This document shows positions 1 through 10,739 of a DNA stretch of 64,000 nucleotides, piece after piece (position 1 is the stretch's first letter; every line of letters begins with the position of its first letter). The stretch lies in the NCBI GenBank assembly GCA_014155875.1, contig JACEFZ010026849.1:62001-126000 (forward strand). Reading direction: 5' to 3'. Below the pieces are notes generated by a model. The model made no database searches, had not been told where the DNA came from, and saw only the letters and a list, made by a program, of their open reading frames with translations. This stretch comes from Cepaea nemoralis. Taxonomy: Eukaryota > Mollusca > Gastropoda > Stylommatophora > Helicidae. Both the position numbers and the translations under genes were made by a program.

Positions 1-836
1 ACTACAGCATCACATGAAATAGGAGTCCAGTAAACAGACTATAGATCAAATATTTCTTATTGCAGCATCATATGAAATAGGAGTCCAGTAAACAGACTAT
101 AGATACAACATTTCTCACTGCAGCATCATATGAAATAGGAGTCCAGTAAACAGACTATATACAATATTTCTCACTGCAGCATCATATGAAATAGGAGTCC
201 AGTAAACAGACTATATACAATATTTCTCACTGCAGCATCATATGAAATAGGAGTCCAGTAAACAGACTATAGATACAACATTTCTCACTGCAGCATCACA
301 TGAAATAGGAGTCCAGTAAACAGACTATAGATCAAATATTTCTTATTGCAGCATCATATTAAATATGAGTCCAGTAAACAGGCTATAGATAAAATATTTC
401 TCACTGCAGCATCACACATGAAATAGTCCAGTAAACAGACTATAGATAAAACATTTCTTATTGCAGTATCACATGAAATAGTTAGTTAGTTAGTTAGTCT
501 TTCCTCTTGAGCCTAAGGCGGCGCATAGGGCAGAAGTCCTGTCTCTCCATGCTTGGCGGTTCGCTGCTACCTGTTGTAGATCTTGGATATTTACTTGGCC
601 ATTGAATGAGCCACATGAAATAGGAGTCCAGTAAACAGACTATAGATACATTTCTTATTGCAGCATCACACATGAAATAGTCCAGTAAACAGACTATAGA
701 TACAACATTTCTTATTGCAGCATCATATGAAATAGGAGTCCACTAAACAGGCTATAGATCAAATATTTCTCACTGCAGCATCATATGAAATATGAGTCCA
801 CTAAACAGGCTATAGATAAAACTTTTCTTATTGCAG
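1..836 (+). repeat. 58-bp minisatellite containing splice-acceptor copies
   Basis: About 13 head-to-tail units of 56-59 bp, each containing a pyrimidine run, YTGCAG and CATCA, followed by TGAAATAGGAGTCCAGTAAA. The real acceptor and first exon bases (TTATTGCAG|CATCATG) at 823-843 are the last copy of the same motif, so the array grew from the 3' end of this intron. The array is broken once, at 481-611, by a short retrotransposon insertion. It continues left of the window. Confidence 0.92.
481..611 (-). mobile_element. 5'-truncated LINE 3' end with (TAAC)n tail
   Basis: About 131 bp interrupt the 58-bp array. Read on the minus strand they encode a C-terminal fragment, LQQVAANRQAWRDRTSAL, and end in four TAAC-type repeats. 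An 11-bp duplication, CACATGAAATA, flanks the element at 470-480 and 612-622, as expected for target-primed insertion. The same kind of TAAC tail ends the RNase H LINE copies at 13421 and 58418. Confidence 0.72.
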
Positions 837-966
837 CATCATGTTGATGAGGAAGGCGGAACAACTGACACAGCCACCACCGAGAACTCATCTCACAAGC
901 ACGAGAAAGACAGTGGAGTTGGTCGCACAGATGACAGCACCAGGAATGAGGAGAGTTCCGAGCAGG
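837..966 (+). CDS. PDZRN-like exon a
   Basis: The acceptor TTTTCTTATTGCAG precedes 837 and the donor CAG|GTGGGC follows 966. It encodes [15 protein letters not shown], then [13 protein letters not shown] and NEESSEQ, the acidic linker typical of PDZRN3/4 after the PDZ domains. Its acceptor is the last member of a tandem array of near-identical acceptors (see 1-836). An uninterrupted frame continues past the donor into intronic CT-rich DNA and is not coding. Confidence 0.88.
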
Positions 967-3900
967 TGGGCCCATTGAAGAGTTCTTCTCTCCATTGGGG
1001 AGCAGATGTTGGCAATGTTTTGCAAGTGTACCATTAATTTCTTGTTCTTCCCCCTTTGCTCCCTCCCTTCTCCTTTTCTTCTTCTTTTTCTTCTTCTTGT
1101 TTTTTCTCCCTCTCTTCTTCTTCTTCTTGTTTTACACCCCCCCCCCCTTTCCTCTTTCTTCTCCTTCTTCTTCCTTTGCTCCCTCCGTTCTCCTTCTCTT
1201 CTTCATCTTTTTCTGTGTCCCCTATTTCTCCCTCCCACCCATTCCTTCTTCTTCCTCCTCTTTTGCTGCCTCCCTCCCCCTCCTTCTTCTTCCTACTTTT
1301 CTCCCTACCTCCCAACCTCGCTCATTTTTCTTCTTCCCTTTTTGCTCACCCCACCCCTTCCTTCATCTTCTTCCCCCCCCCTCTCTTCCCCCCCCCCCCC
1401 CCCCCCCGGCCCTTCTTATTATTATTATTATTTTTCTTCTTCTTCTCCCCCTTTGTTCTCCTTCTCTTCTTCATCTTTTTCTTTATCTGCTTTTTCTCCC
1501 TTCCACCCATTCCTTTTCTTTTTCTTCTTCCCCCTTTCCTCCCTCCCTCCCCTACTCCTTTTTTGTTCTTCCTTTTCTTCAACCTTCACTCCCTCCCTCC
1601 CCCTCCTCCTTCTTCCCCCCTTTGCTCCTCCTCCCCCTCCTTCCTCAGATGCCAGTTCTGGAGCAGACATCAACAACCATGACTCTTTAATCCCCTCTGT
1701 GATTTGATATTTTGATAAAGTTTTCATTGCTTACATTGTTATTTATGCCAAGGCTTTCATCAACAACTGGTCTCCGTGGCTAAAGGCTTACGAACACGGA
1801 TTTGTGCAGCAGACCATGTCGCATTGTGTTATAACGTGCTGGTATAGGAGCCAGTCGTTCAGAAATCAATGGCAAACTACTGAACGTATCACTTGCCTAG
1901 TACATCAACAGCAGCTGAAAAATGCTGGTGTTGACTGTGAAGTCCCGTAAGGAATAACAATTTTTTAAATTGTTTGTTTTATCAACAACCATGACTCTCT
2001 AATCCCCTCTGATATTTTGATAAAGTTTTCGTTGCTTACATTGTTATTTATGCCCAGGCTTTCCACGTTCATCTTTCTGTCTTTCTCTGTCTGTCCTGCC
2101 CAGTATTTCTCCACATAAGAACATCTTTGAGTGGTTCATTGGTAACTTCACATGGTTAGTTTACAATAGCTGATGGAAGTTATTATCATAATGAGATCTG
2201 ATTGAAATTTAGCAATTTCTTTTGAATTATAGTCAATAACACATCATACATAAGAAACAACTTTCTGTCTTGTGTATAAATGTTTTGCTAATTGAGTGTC
2301 AGTTTACTTGGACTTCTTGCATTTTAATTTGTGTATTTTAAATTATTTTATGTGGAAATAGCAGAGTACATAGGTATAATCAAATGTAAAAACTTCCCAG
2401 AAAGTAAGTTTTAGAGACACTGACCTGTTTTCCATGAACGAATATCAAAGTATCATCCCTACGCCAGACAGTTGGACTAAAATGCTGACTTCTCGCTCTT
2501 GACTTGGAGACGTCAATTACAAGTACCTCAGAAGTCACTGTGGGTTCACCTGATGGCGAGGGACACTGGTAATAGGGAAAGCTAATTAAGGCATAAAAAT
2601 CAGTCCAGTGATTTAGTAGTAGTAACACATGAGCAAACGCCAAAAAAAAGTATTGCAACCATTGACAGGTGCGCAAGAAAGGGAAATAACCAAATGAAAG
2701 GCAGCATGGGTTTAGTTCACAAGATAAGTCAAAACTGCCAAAATTAGAAACTAATGTTTCTTAGTGAAATATTTGTCAGTTTTCAGCTCAGAATTAATAC
2801 TAATAGTTCTAAATATGTCACTATATAATGATATTTTTGTTCTTGACAAACTTGTAATTATTCATCACCAGGATACATTTGACTCCGAGAGTATCATTAC
2901 GCCACCAACATCATCCTGCAAGGAGCGTCATTACTCTGGTGACATGTGCACCAGATTCCGTGACATCTTAGATCTTCGCTATGGAAACTGTGGCAATAAT
3001 CCCAGACGAGATGATGGACAGCAAGATTCAGAAAGTAGCCTGGAGCGAGAACTAACCATTTTGAACAGAGAAATGGAAGAAATACAAGTATGTAGGGCAG
3101 TGTGTGAAAGGGGTAGATATAACCAGGTGAAGAGCAGGAGAAAGATTACCAGGCAGTCATATTTAGAATACGTCTTTGCCTATTAATAACCACCTCTTTC
3201 AGTCATTTCTTACTGTGGCTTGATGTGCCCTAGAAGCAGGAAGCCACAAAACCTGGCGTGTTTTCTCCTCTTATTGTTGATGTTGTCTCCTTTCACAGAT
3301 TTCTTGATAATTCCTTACAGTGCATCTGCTCCTGTTACAGATAGAAGCCTTTTCTTCTAGAGGCTTCTTGTGTCTGTGAGCTCATATTGTGTCTCAATTA
3401 CAAGTACCTTTGAATCATGGTTGTGGACATCCAGTTCTGCTTTTACCATTTGCCAGTTTCTCTTAGAGATGTCCTTTGGAAAGTGTCCACCTGGTATGAG
3501 GCACACATGGGCAGGCCCTCACATTCTACACTGTCTAAGCAGCAGAGACATTATTTGAGCAACGTGTCAGAGCATTTCAGGATTTGTTACTCTGCCCTTG
3601 ATACTGATGATGAACACGGGCGTCTTTTATCTTTCCTCATATGAATGATAACTTCTGATTCATATTTGTCTTCATTTTATAAGTATTGGGTGCTAGGGGT
3701 GTTCTGCTTCGTTGATCCGTCAGTAAACCCTCATTGCTTTGTCACGAGTGGTGTTGAAATATATCTTATAACTAATTGTTGTCACTGTTAGTATCTTCTA
3801 GCAGCCTACAAATGGCTTCCATGCCAACAACTTATTAGGGCGTTATACCTATGAAGTGCAGCATATACGAATGGAACTTACAGAAGAAAAGTAATTGTTA

Positions 3901-6004
3901 TAAATGATGAAGGCTGACGTCGTGTTATACACTTTATTCACATAATGAGGTGGAGATGATTTTGTAAAATTATATTGTTCAATTCCATTTATATGCCGCC
4001 TCTGTTGTACTATTTGGGGTATAATTATTATATCTTCTCAGTGTAATCCTCCCAAATGATTATGGATTGTCCAACATCTCCATAATGCTCCATTCCTCCT
4101 AGAGTATGCTGCTTTGATCATTTGAACACTGTGCCCATTGATTTACTCAGTGAGGACTCTTCTCCATGACACAGCATTTGCTTATGCAATGTGGTTTCCT
4201 GTCAGTGATGGTATACCTCCCAGGGGCATTGTCCGAGCACTTTTGCTCCTTATGTACATATAATTATGTAGATAGAATTAATGTGTGTACCTACCTCTGA
4301 AGTTGGGTTGGATTCGGTTGATAGCGAGGGACGCTGGTTATAGGGAAAGTTAATCAACACGCACAAATCAGTCCGGTGCATTCGAAATAGTAGTGCATGT
4401 CTAGGCTGTGTTGAGTTCAAAACGAGTGAACAAGGACACACACAAAACCCCCCAAAAATGTATGTACTTAAATATATAAATTTACTTATTTATTTTAATC
4501 AAGGTTCATTAACTTTCATAGTTTATTTTGCCAGTTTCATTACCAAACGTTGTTTCTTTTGTCTTTCCAACAGGTTGAATGTCAGGATCTAGTTGACAAT
4601 CATCTGAGGGAGCAACAGCGGTTGGCTTTGCTTGGGTACAATGAATCAGTAATGCGGGGAGATACTCAAAGAAGCCCTCGAATTGTACCACGTATGGGCA
4701 CACGCATGGAGTACTCTAAACATCCTATAGAGTCGGCACTTGCCCGCAAATCTGTTCCAGCTGGTTTAGGCAGCCCCAACAGTTCTACTGTCAATGGTGT
4801 ATTGAACGCAGGCAGTAGTAGCATAAACAGTATTACACCTACATCAAAGAGCTACAACAATAGTAATGGTTCTGCCGTTGTTGCATCTGTGTCTTCAACA
4901 ATGTCATCCATGCGAGGTGTGAACTCTGAGTTTATTTCAAATACGAACACAACTTCCAGCTCAAATACCAGTACTGGCTTATGTGATAAGGACAAAGACT
5001 TCTGCTCAACGACAAGTGCGTACAACACGGGCGAATCTTGTCGCAGCACACCTGTGACACTCGAGCTCAACCCAGCTTCTGATGAACACAGTGAGCACTT
5101 TGGCCTCAGTGGATCAATGCTGTGCCTACCTACACCTTCAAATGGGTCATCGGGTTTGGTGACAAGTGACACCGAGAAACAAACTCAGACTCCGACAAAA
5201 CCCAGAGACTATTCTAGCGAGGATAGTGGTAATGGACTACACAAAGGGTCCAGCTCATCTCACACCATCAAGGCCATGAGTATTTCAGAAAATGTGAAGA
5301 CTGGATTAACCCATCAATCACAAATGGGAGAGTCGTTGCAGGATTTGTACCTTCACTGTGCTGATGTCATGTACACAAATCGGGCAAACCTGCAGCACAC
5401 AATTGCAGTGCAGCAAAAACTGTTTCAAAAACAGCTAGAACAACAGCCTCGGTCTCGTGGCCATGTTCATTCACCAGGTTATGCTAACCCCAGCAGTGGT
5501 AATGATGCATCAGGAGATGGGGCAACTAAAAATATTCCTGGTCAGACAGCACCTTCTGATGGTGCTCAGATGGAGTGGGTAGTCAAACGCAGGCCTGACG
5601 GCACCCGTTACATTACTCGCAGACCAGTCCGCAACAAACTGCTGAAGGAGAGGGCCAAGAAAATCAGCGAGGAGAGATGTGGGATGACCACTGATGATGA
5701 TGCTATGTCCGAAATGAAAACTGGACGTTACTGGTCCAGAGAAGACCGGAAACGACATCTTGAAAAAGCTAAAGATTACAAGAGAAAGAAGGAAATACTG
5801 TTCAAGGCTAAGATGGAAACATTGAAGGAAACAGAAGAGAAGAAAGAAGTTAATATTGTTGAGTTGAGTCACAGAAAAATGATGAAGCATAAAGGCAAGA
5901 AAGTGTTTGATAATTTTACGACAGTCAAAGAGATGTTAGCACACGGCAATAAAGTCAGTGATGGAAAGACTTACAACCCTCTCTTGTCCGTGACAACTGT
6001 GTGA
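837..6004 (+). CDS. PDZRN3/PDZRN4-like protein, C-terminal exons (5' partial)
   Basis: Three exons (837-966, 2872-3087, 4574-6004) join in frame at phase 0 and encode about 591 residues ending at a TGA. Family members are cytoplasmic or junctional scaffold and E3 ubiquitin ligases with an N-terminal RING, a TRAF-like zinc finger and PDZ domains; none of those is in the window, so they must be encoded left of base 1. What is seen: an acidic, Ser/Thr-rich segment with [17 protein letters not shown], a coiled-coil-like [18 protein letters not shown], a long low-complexity Ser/Asn/Thr region, and the diagnostic conserved tail with [39 protein letters not shown], a Lys/Glu-rich helix and [14 protein letters not shown]. 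It ends in SVTTV, a class I PDZ ligand. PDZRN3 versus PDZRN4 cannot be decided from this part. Confidence 0.93.
1045..1650. repeat. Long CT-rich pyrimidine tract with C11 and C20 runs
   Basis: About 600 bases of almost pure pyrimidine on the plus strand, made of degenerate CTT, CCT and CTC motifs, with C11 at 1137-1147 and C20 at 1388-1407 followed by a short ATT run. It lies in the intron after exon a. Several overlapping open frames (Ser, Pro, Leu and Phe-rich on plus; Lys, Glu and Gly-rich on minus) are by-products of composition. Mirror-like pyrimidine tracts can form triplex DNA and the G20 strand a quadruplex. Confidence 0.9.
1667..2063 (+). repeat. Direct duplication of about 95 bp flanking a SINE-like insert
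   Basis: The stretch beginning ATCAACAACCATGACTCT at 1667-1762 recurs at 1981-2063 with few differences. Between the copies lies a stretch containing the core of SINE family S1 (1840-1955: GTTCAGAAATCAATGGCAAA, then the ACTACTGAACGT and AATGCTGG motifs). It is intronic. A segmental tandem duplication or a very long insertion-site duplication would both explain it. Confidence 0.7.
2400..2690 (+). mobile_element. SINE family S3 copy
   Basis: Matches the S3 consensus seen at 51015-51300 and 42895-43180: the segment GACAGTTGGACTAAAATG, then a CAATTACAAGTACCTCAGAA block, then GATGGCGAGGGACACTGGTA and AAATCAGTCCAGTG. The tRNA-like head is poorly kept here. Intronic in the PDZRN-like gene. Confidence 0.7.
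2872..3087 (+). CDS. PDZRN-like exon b
   Basis: The acceptor is TTCATCACCAG and the donor is CAA|GTATGT. The 72 codons run from [12 protein letters not shown] to NREMEEIQ. The last 25 residues form a charged, heptad-like helix that joins at phase 0 to [17 protein letters not shown] of the next exon, rebuilding the conserved coiled coil of the family. Confidence 0.9.
3088..4267. other. Intron, no further recognisable feature before the SINE
   Basis: This part of the intron between exons b and c is unique-looking AT-rich sequence. The open frames of 60-75 codons seen here have no family resemblance and no sensible splice context. Confidence 0.5.
4268..4445 (+). mobile_element. SINE family S3, 3' fragment
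   Basis: Keeps only the body of S3: TACCTCTGAAGTTGG, then GATAGCGAGGGACGCTGGTT and AATCAGTCCGGTGCA. The tRNA-like head is missing. It lies in the intron directly upstream of the terminal PDZRN-like exon. Confidence 0.65.
4574..6004 (+). CDS. PDZRN-like terminal exon c
   Basis: The acceptor TCTTTCCAACAG is followed by 476 codons and TGA at 6002-6004. The first 25 residues finish the coiled coil. Next comes a poorly conserved region rich in Ser, Asn and Thr, then from about base 5570 the highly conserved family C terminus ([18 protein letters not shown] onward, ending LLSVTTV). The open frame extends a little upstream of 4574, but the family alignment and the splice site place the coding start there. 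Confidence 0.94.
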   Translation, partial: VECQDLVDNHLREQQRLALLGYNESVMRGDTQRSPRIVPRMGTRMEYSKHPIESALARKSVPAGLGSPNSSTVNGVLNAGSSSINSITPTSKSYNNSNGSAVVASVSSTMSSMRGVNSEFISNTNTTSSSNTSTGLCDKDKDFCSTTSAYNTGESCRSTPVTLELNPASDEHSEHFGLSGSMLCLPTPSNGSSGLVTSDTEKQTQTPTKPRDYSSEDSGNGLHKGSSSSHTIKAMSISENVKTGLTHQSQMGESLQDLYLHCADVMYTNRANLQHTIAVQQKLFQKQLEQQPRSRGHVHSPGYANPSSGNDASGDGATKNIPGQTAPSDGAQMEWVVKRRPDGTRYITRRPVRNKLLKERAKKISEERCGMTTDDDAMSEMKTGRYWSREDRKRHLEKAKDYKRKKEILFKAKMETLKETEEKKEVNIVELSHRKMMKHKGKKVFDNFTTVKEMLAHGNKVSDGKTYNPLLSVTTV

Positions 6005-6131
6005 TGCGCCAGATAGGATCAGTACATTCAAATGTTTGCTGGTTTTTGTTATGTTTTGATAGAAAGCAAATCTTGTGAAACAAAACTTGTAACTCATATC
6101 ATGTGCTCACATGTTTTAAATCAACATTTTA

Positions 6132-6137
6132 AATAAA
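6132..6137 (+). promoter_or_regulatory. Polyadenylation signal of the PDZRN-like gene
   Basis: AATAAA lies 128 bases after the stop codon and is followed by a T-run, the usual context of an animal poly(A) site. No competing earlier signal is seen. The site of cleavage is inferred. Confidence 0.55.
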
Positions 6138-6660
6138 CCTGGTTTTTTAATACAGACCCATGTTACTGAAGATAGGCTATTTTATATTTGATCATCTTCA
6201 TTCGTTTCATGTTTTTCTTTGTTTCCAGACATATCTTTAGTAAATTCATTAAGTTCATTTCTCATTTCATGCATGCTTTAGTTGTATTTTTCCAGTAACT
6301 TCAGCTTCGTCTAATTACCACCGTTGTTTAGATAAACACTGTAACATAGACAACAGCCATTCTTGTTTTATTTTGTTTATACTGTGAAAAATATAGCTTC
6401 TAAACATTGCCACTATTTTGTAACACATCAGTGAATATATTTTTAAAAATGTTTATAGTTCTATTTGGGAGATGCAGTTTTCATCATCAGGTAAACTTCA
6501 AAAACCTACCCATATAATTCATTCACTTTAAAAACAATTATTACCAAAGCACTTGAGGACCTCTTCACAGTGATTGTTTCTGAGTATCCACTCCTCTTTC
6601 CACGTCTCTTACCGGCTGATCATAACCTGTTTCCAATCCTGGCTAGCACGAGGACAGCGT
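6138..6660. other. 3' flank of PDZRN-like gene, nothing recognised
   Basis: AT-rich unique sequence after the poly(A) signal. No exon, repeat or RNA gene could be supported. Confidence 0.4.
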
Positions 6661-6663
6661 TTT

Positions 6664-6858
6664 GTAGCCTTTTTACTGCACAAGTATTCCTGAAGACTGA
6701 TTAACTCTCTTTTCCACCCACACTGGCATATGTTCAGCTACTTGATTTGCTAATTGTCTTTCTGTTCTATCTTTGCAAGTTGCTTGGCATTCACACTGGA
6801 ATTTACAAATGCAGATTGTTTCGGGATTTGAGATTTCAACATTGATCACAACCAACTA
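6664..6858 (-). pseudogene. Possible GIY-YIG-type endonuclease remnant of a retroelement
   Basis: A minus-strand frame of about 60 codons contains CKFQCECQATCKDRTERQLA followed by NQVAEHMPVWVEK. The spacing of Cys-x-Cys, the R-T-x-R-x-L-A block and the following EH resembles the GIY-YIG nuclease domain of Penelope-like and some related retroelements; the GIY and YIG signatures themselves are not clear. Only this fragment is left and it has no neighbours of the same element. A chance open frame remains possible. Confidence 0.35.
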
Positions 6859-7175
6859 CTGGCAACGCTGATCATATTCCGGTACAAACCTAAGGCTTTG
6901 TCCACGTCAAATGGAAGCACTAGACTTGAGTTTCACTCTTGTTTCAGCGCATCAGTAGTGCATATCCTTGACTGGACCCGCTATCAAACTCCGGATCACT
7001 GGCGAGTGAGCCCTGGTGTGTAACCACTAGACATGCAGCTTACGCTAGACGCGACCAAATTATCACACCAGAATATGACCACATCACCCATCATAGGCTA
7101 TAGCTCAAAATGTACCTGATCGCCGTGACTGACACCCATCAATCGATGTGGCCCCGAATGATCAGGTCTTCTCGA
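6832..7175 (-). mobile_element. SINE family S5, near full length
   Basis: On the minus strand this is the same element as the plus copy at 7430-7745. It has an upstream block with GGCTATAGCTCAAAATGTAC (plus sense), a tRNA-like segment with CCACTAGACATGC and a box B-like site, a GACCCGCTATC motif, and an end near GTTGTGATCAATG. The copies diverge by point changes and small indels. Confidence 0.75.
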
Positions 7176-7261
7176 TTGGCACGCCACACCAGGCTGCCTA
7201 AAGTCCAGTGAGCAATAATCAAATTGATTTATTTGTTTGTTTGTTTTTTATTTTTTTTATT

Positions 7262-7440
7262 TGAAATTTAAACATTGAGCACAACCCAATACTGGCAACA
7301 CTGATCGTATTCTGGTACGAACCTAAGGCCTTATCCATGACAATTTGGAAGCACTAGACTCGAGTTTTGTTCTCGTTTGAGCTCGTCAGTAGTGCATATC
7401 CTTGACTGGACCCAGGATCAAATCATTCAGGGCCGCATCG
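7262..7440 (-). mobile_element. SINE family S5, 3' half
   Basis: Body of S5 in minus orientation. It runs from the ATTGAGCACAACCCAATACT end to GACCCAGGATCAAAT and then abuts directly the head of the plus copy at 7430. The tRNA-like head of this copy is missing. Confidence 0.72.
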
Positions 7441-7745
7441 ATTTATGGATGTCAGTCGCAGCGATAGAGCAAATTTTGAGCTATAGCCTATGATGGGTGA
7501 CATGATATTCTGGTGTGATAATTTGGTTGCATCTAGCGTGTGCCGCATGGTCTAGTGGTTTCACACCCACCTCGCACGCCAATGATATGGATTTGATCCC
7601 GGGTCCAGTCCAGGATATGCACTACTGACAAGCTCAACTGAGAGCGGAACTCGAGTCTAGTGCTTCCAAATTGACGTGGACAAGGCCTTAGGTTCGTACT
7701 GGAGTACGATCAGCGTTGCCAGTAGTGGGTTGTGCACAATGTTTA
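7430..7745 (+). mobile_element. SINE family S5, near full length with pol III boxes
   Basis: Contains a tRNA-like region at about 7537-7610: box A-like GCATGGTCTAGTGGTTTCAC and box B-like GGATTTGATCCC. It then continues with the shared body (GGTCCAGTCCAGGATATGCA, then AGGCCTTAGGTTCGTACTGG) and an end at GTTGTGCACAATG. With the two minus copies it forms a large inverted repeat. Confidence 0.78.
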
Positions 7746-10739
7746 AATGCAGTTTGATTTGGTGTACGGAGACAATAATTCTTTTACATAAGGAATAGGT
7801 ATTGGGGTGGTGTAAAATCTGTGTGTGGCTTCTTTGTTTAAACTCTTTAAGGGAATACATTGTTTTTAAATTCTCAACATTCTTCTCAAAAAGACTTATG
7901 TGCTTTGTGTTCATTATTCAGCACTGTGCTATTTCTGCCAAGTATATCAAATCATGCTTCCTGCTAACATGTTTTTATGGTTCAATATTTATGATTGTGC
8001 AGCACATTCGCATCACAAACTGATTTCTGTACATGTATTACAAATGTGCTAAAAGCAAACATCATGTACAAGATTACCATCTCACCAGAAAGAGCCTTCA
8101 TGATTCACGTAATCATCATTGCTTCACTTAAACTTCATTTTGAAATTGACAGATTATAATTTAAGTTGAGAGAACCACATATGGCTGAATCTAGCCCGTT
8201 TAGATGCTTGGTGTACATTTGAACTGGATATGTGTATATTAAGCATTGTTAGAAATCATGTGTTTTGGTATGTTGAAAATATACCCTTTTACATTCATTA
8301 TTTGAAAATGTGTGTGATTGAATGAGTAAGAGGCTGTATGAATGAGAAATGTCCTCAAATTGTGAAGCGCAGTGACTGGTAATGTGACCTTAGTTGTAAT
8401 TCGTTGATCACTACTCGATAGAGATGTAGAAAAGAGTTACCTAACTTGGTTTGTGAGTTGGAAAGGGAAACAAGTCGTGATGAAAATAATCAGGTTTGTT
8501 TCTTCCCCTTAAATATTTTTTAAACCTGAGATCAGAGGTTCCTAAAGTAGTCAGTACTGACCCTCTTGTTTTAAAGATGGGTGAGAATCATTGAGATTTT
8601 AAATCTGCAGTATCTTTTATTTATATATACAAAAGTGGTGTATTTTTTATGTATGTAGTATTAAAGATGTGATCTAATAGGCAAAGAGGTGGCAACCTGA
8701 AAGTTTTTGGGAAACTCTACACTAGATAACGTGATCTAGTTGTTGAATACACTAGATAAATGGCACAGCAAACACGAAACTAAAGTCTCACTTTACAACC
8801 AAGCTCATTCTCCTTGTGAAATAAATGAAGGAAGGCAACCATGCTTTATATACATATACAGAAATACAATGAGAAAATAATTTAACTAAGAAGAGCAATA
8901 AAACAAGGAACAAATGTTTCCCTGGAAAGATAATTAATTAACCTTGGAAATGTCTAGTCACTTTGGTTTCTATATTCCAAATTCTTCTCTGATCTTCACC
9001 ATCTTATACTTCCTTCTCTCCCCTGAACCTGTAACTATATAATCATGCTTACATCCTGCTGTGTTCATGTGTTGAGTCAAGAAATGTGCAGGCAAATAAT
9101 TTACACATTATTTCCGCTATTTCATACACCCCAATTGTTTTTATTTTTAAAGTCTTTCATCCCTTCCTTCAGTCACCACTAAACTGTTTTTGTACATTCT
9201 GGTTGTCGGAAACACTTTCCTCCCCTTCTGATCTTTCCAGTTTGTTGTCCTTTAAGAAATCTTTTTAATGATAAAAGATAGTTTCCTGGCCACACTAGTT
9301 CTTTTAGACTACTATTAACTTGTGCTCACTTCCTTCCCCATGGTTTTTTAAATCTCATTCAATATATAGCTGCAGGGTATCTATCATTTATATTTATCCT
9401 CTTTGTGGTTCTTACCATTTCTTTCATTTTCACTATCATTTCCTTGCCATTTTATGTTCCTTGCATTTGCTGTGTGATACTGTCTTCTCTCCTTTATATT
9501 TTTTTTTACAAACTTTTGTTTGTGAAGACGAACTGCAGTGAAAGTATTTGTCAAGAATATTTTCATTAATGAAGTAATGTCATTGACCCTACCAGCCCTG
9601 AGGCCCTGAACCTAACTGTCTCCTATACCTGGGCTCCTGAGCATTAAAGAGAAAAAACCAACATGATATAGAAAAATGTTAGTTACATGCAAACAAGTGG
9701 TTAGAATAAGATGTAACTTGGAGACATTGTAGAAAATAGGTCTACCTTTCATCTAGCGCAAATATTCAGCCTTTCTTGATGAAATTCTGACTCCTCACAG
9801 TCTGAATCAACCAAAGTATTGATCACCTATTGGACTGTGAAAAGCCTAGACCTACTTCGCTTTCTTCTTGAAGTGCTTGGTTCATCAGCCGCTGGTTTCA
9901 TTGTGAATTTTCAGAAATTTTTCACGTTAAACCACACAAAGTCAATTCAAACACATGGGGGTAGACATTTGCAATGGCTAACCATGAGGTTTGACCACGA
10001 TTGGTTGGTTATTTTTAGTTTGTGACACATTTTTTTCACGTACTAAGCAAAGTACCGAAAACTAGGTACAGCAGTATAGCGGCAGATTCGGAAATTACCA
10101 AAAAATCGGTACAGTGGTCTGGTCGAGTTAATACCAAACTGTATTGACTAGTCATTTCTTTGAATCTGTCAGCTACGTTGCGAGAACATGTTGCCAGTTT
10201 TTTCTCCAGACATGTCCAAACTTTATCATTTGCAATATTCTGCTCACAGGGTACATCAGCCTATAGTTGGATATGACCAACAGAGACTTATTTCTATATT
10301 TTCATCATCTGCCTACTATGATAGAACAACTTTCTGACTCCAGTCCCCAGCTTTTCTGATTTAGCTTTTGGATTATCTTTTTAAGTTCATGGGCTCACTC
10401 CTTTGCCTTAAATGATCTTGCCGAGTTGCGTACTAGTTTCAGATGAATACTAGTGTCAGAGAGTGAGTGTCGTACTAGTTTATGTCAGTGAGTGAGTGTG
10501 TAATTCTGATTTTGCACCTTTCTCGTGAGAGAATTTTGATCCTGATGACAATTATTCCAGTGTACAAAACTGAGATCATTATAAATATTAATATAATGAC
10601 AGTGCTATGATGACAATCAGTGTGTATATGAATTATATAATTTGTCATTTCATCGTAAGATCATTTGAAGAAAGGCCTTAACTCAAGTAATGATTACAAA
10701 AATATTTATTTAATGAAGCAAAAATACAACAATTCTCTG
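7746..10739. other. About 3 kb without a recognisable gene
   Basis: AT-rich unique-looking DNA. Small details: CT-rich stretches around 9080-9530 and repeated GTACTAGTTT and GTCAGTGAGTGAGTG words at 10425-10500. The open frames of 60-85 codons lack family features. Confidence 0.4.

Noticed and set aside
995..1727. Five long overlapping open frames of 78-233 codons
   Set aside because: They are products of the stop-poor CT-rich tract; they are Ser/Pro/Phe/Leu or Lys/Glu/Gly runs with no domain and start past a good splice donor.
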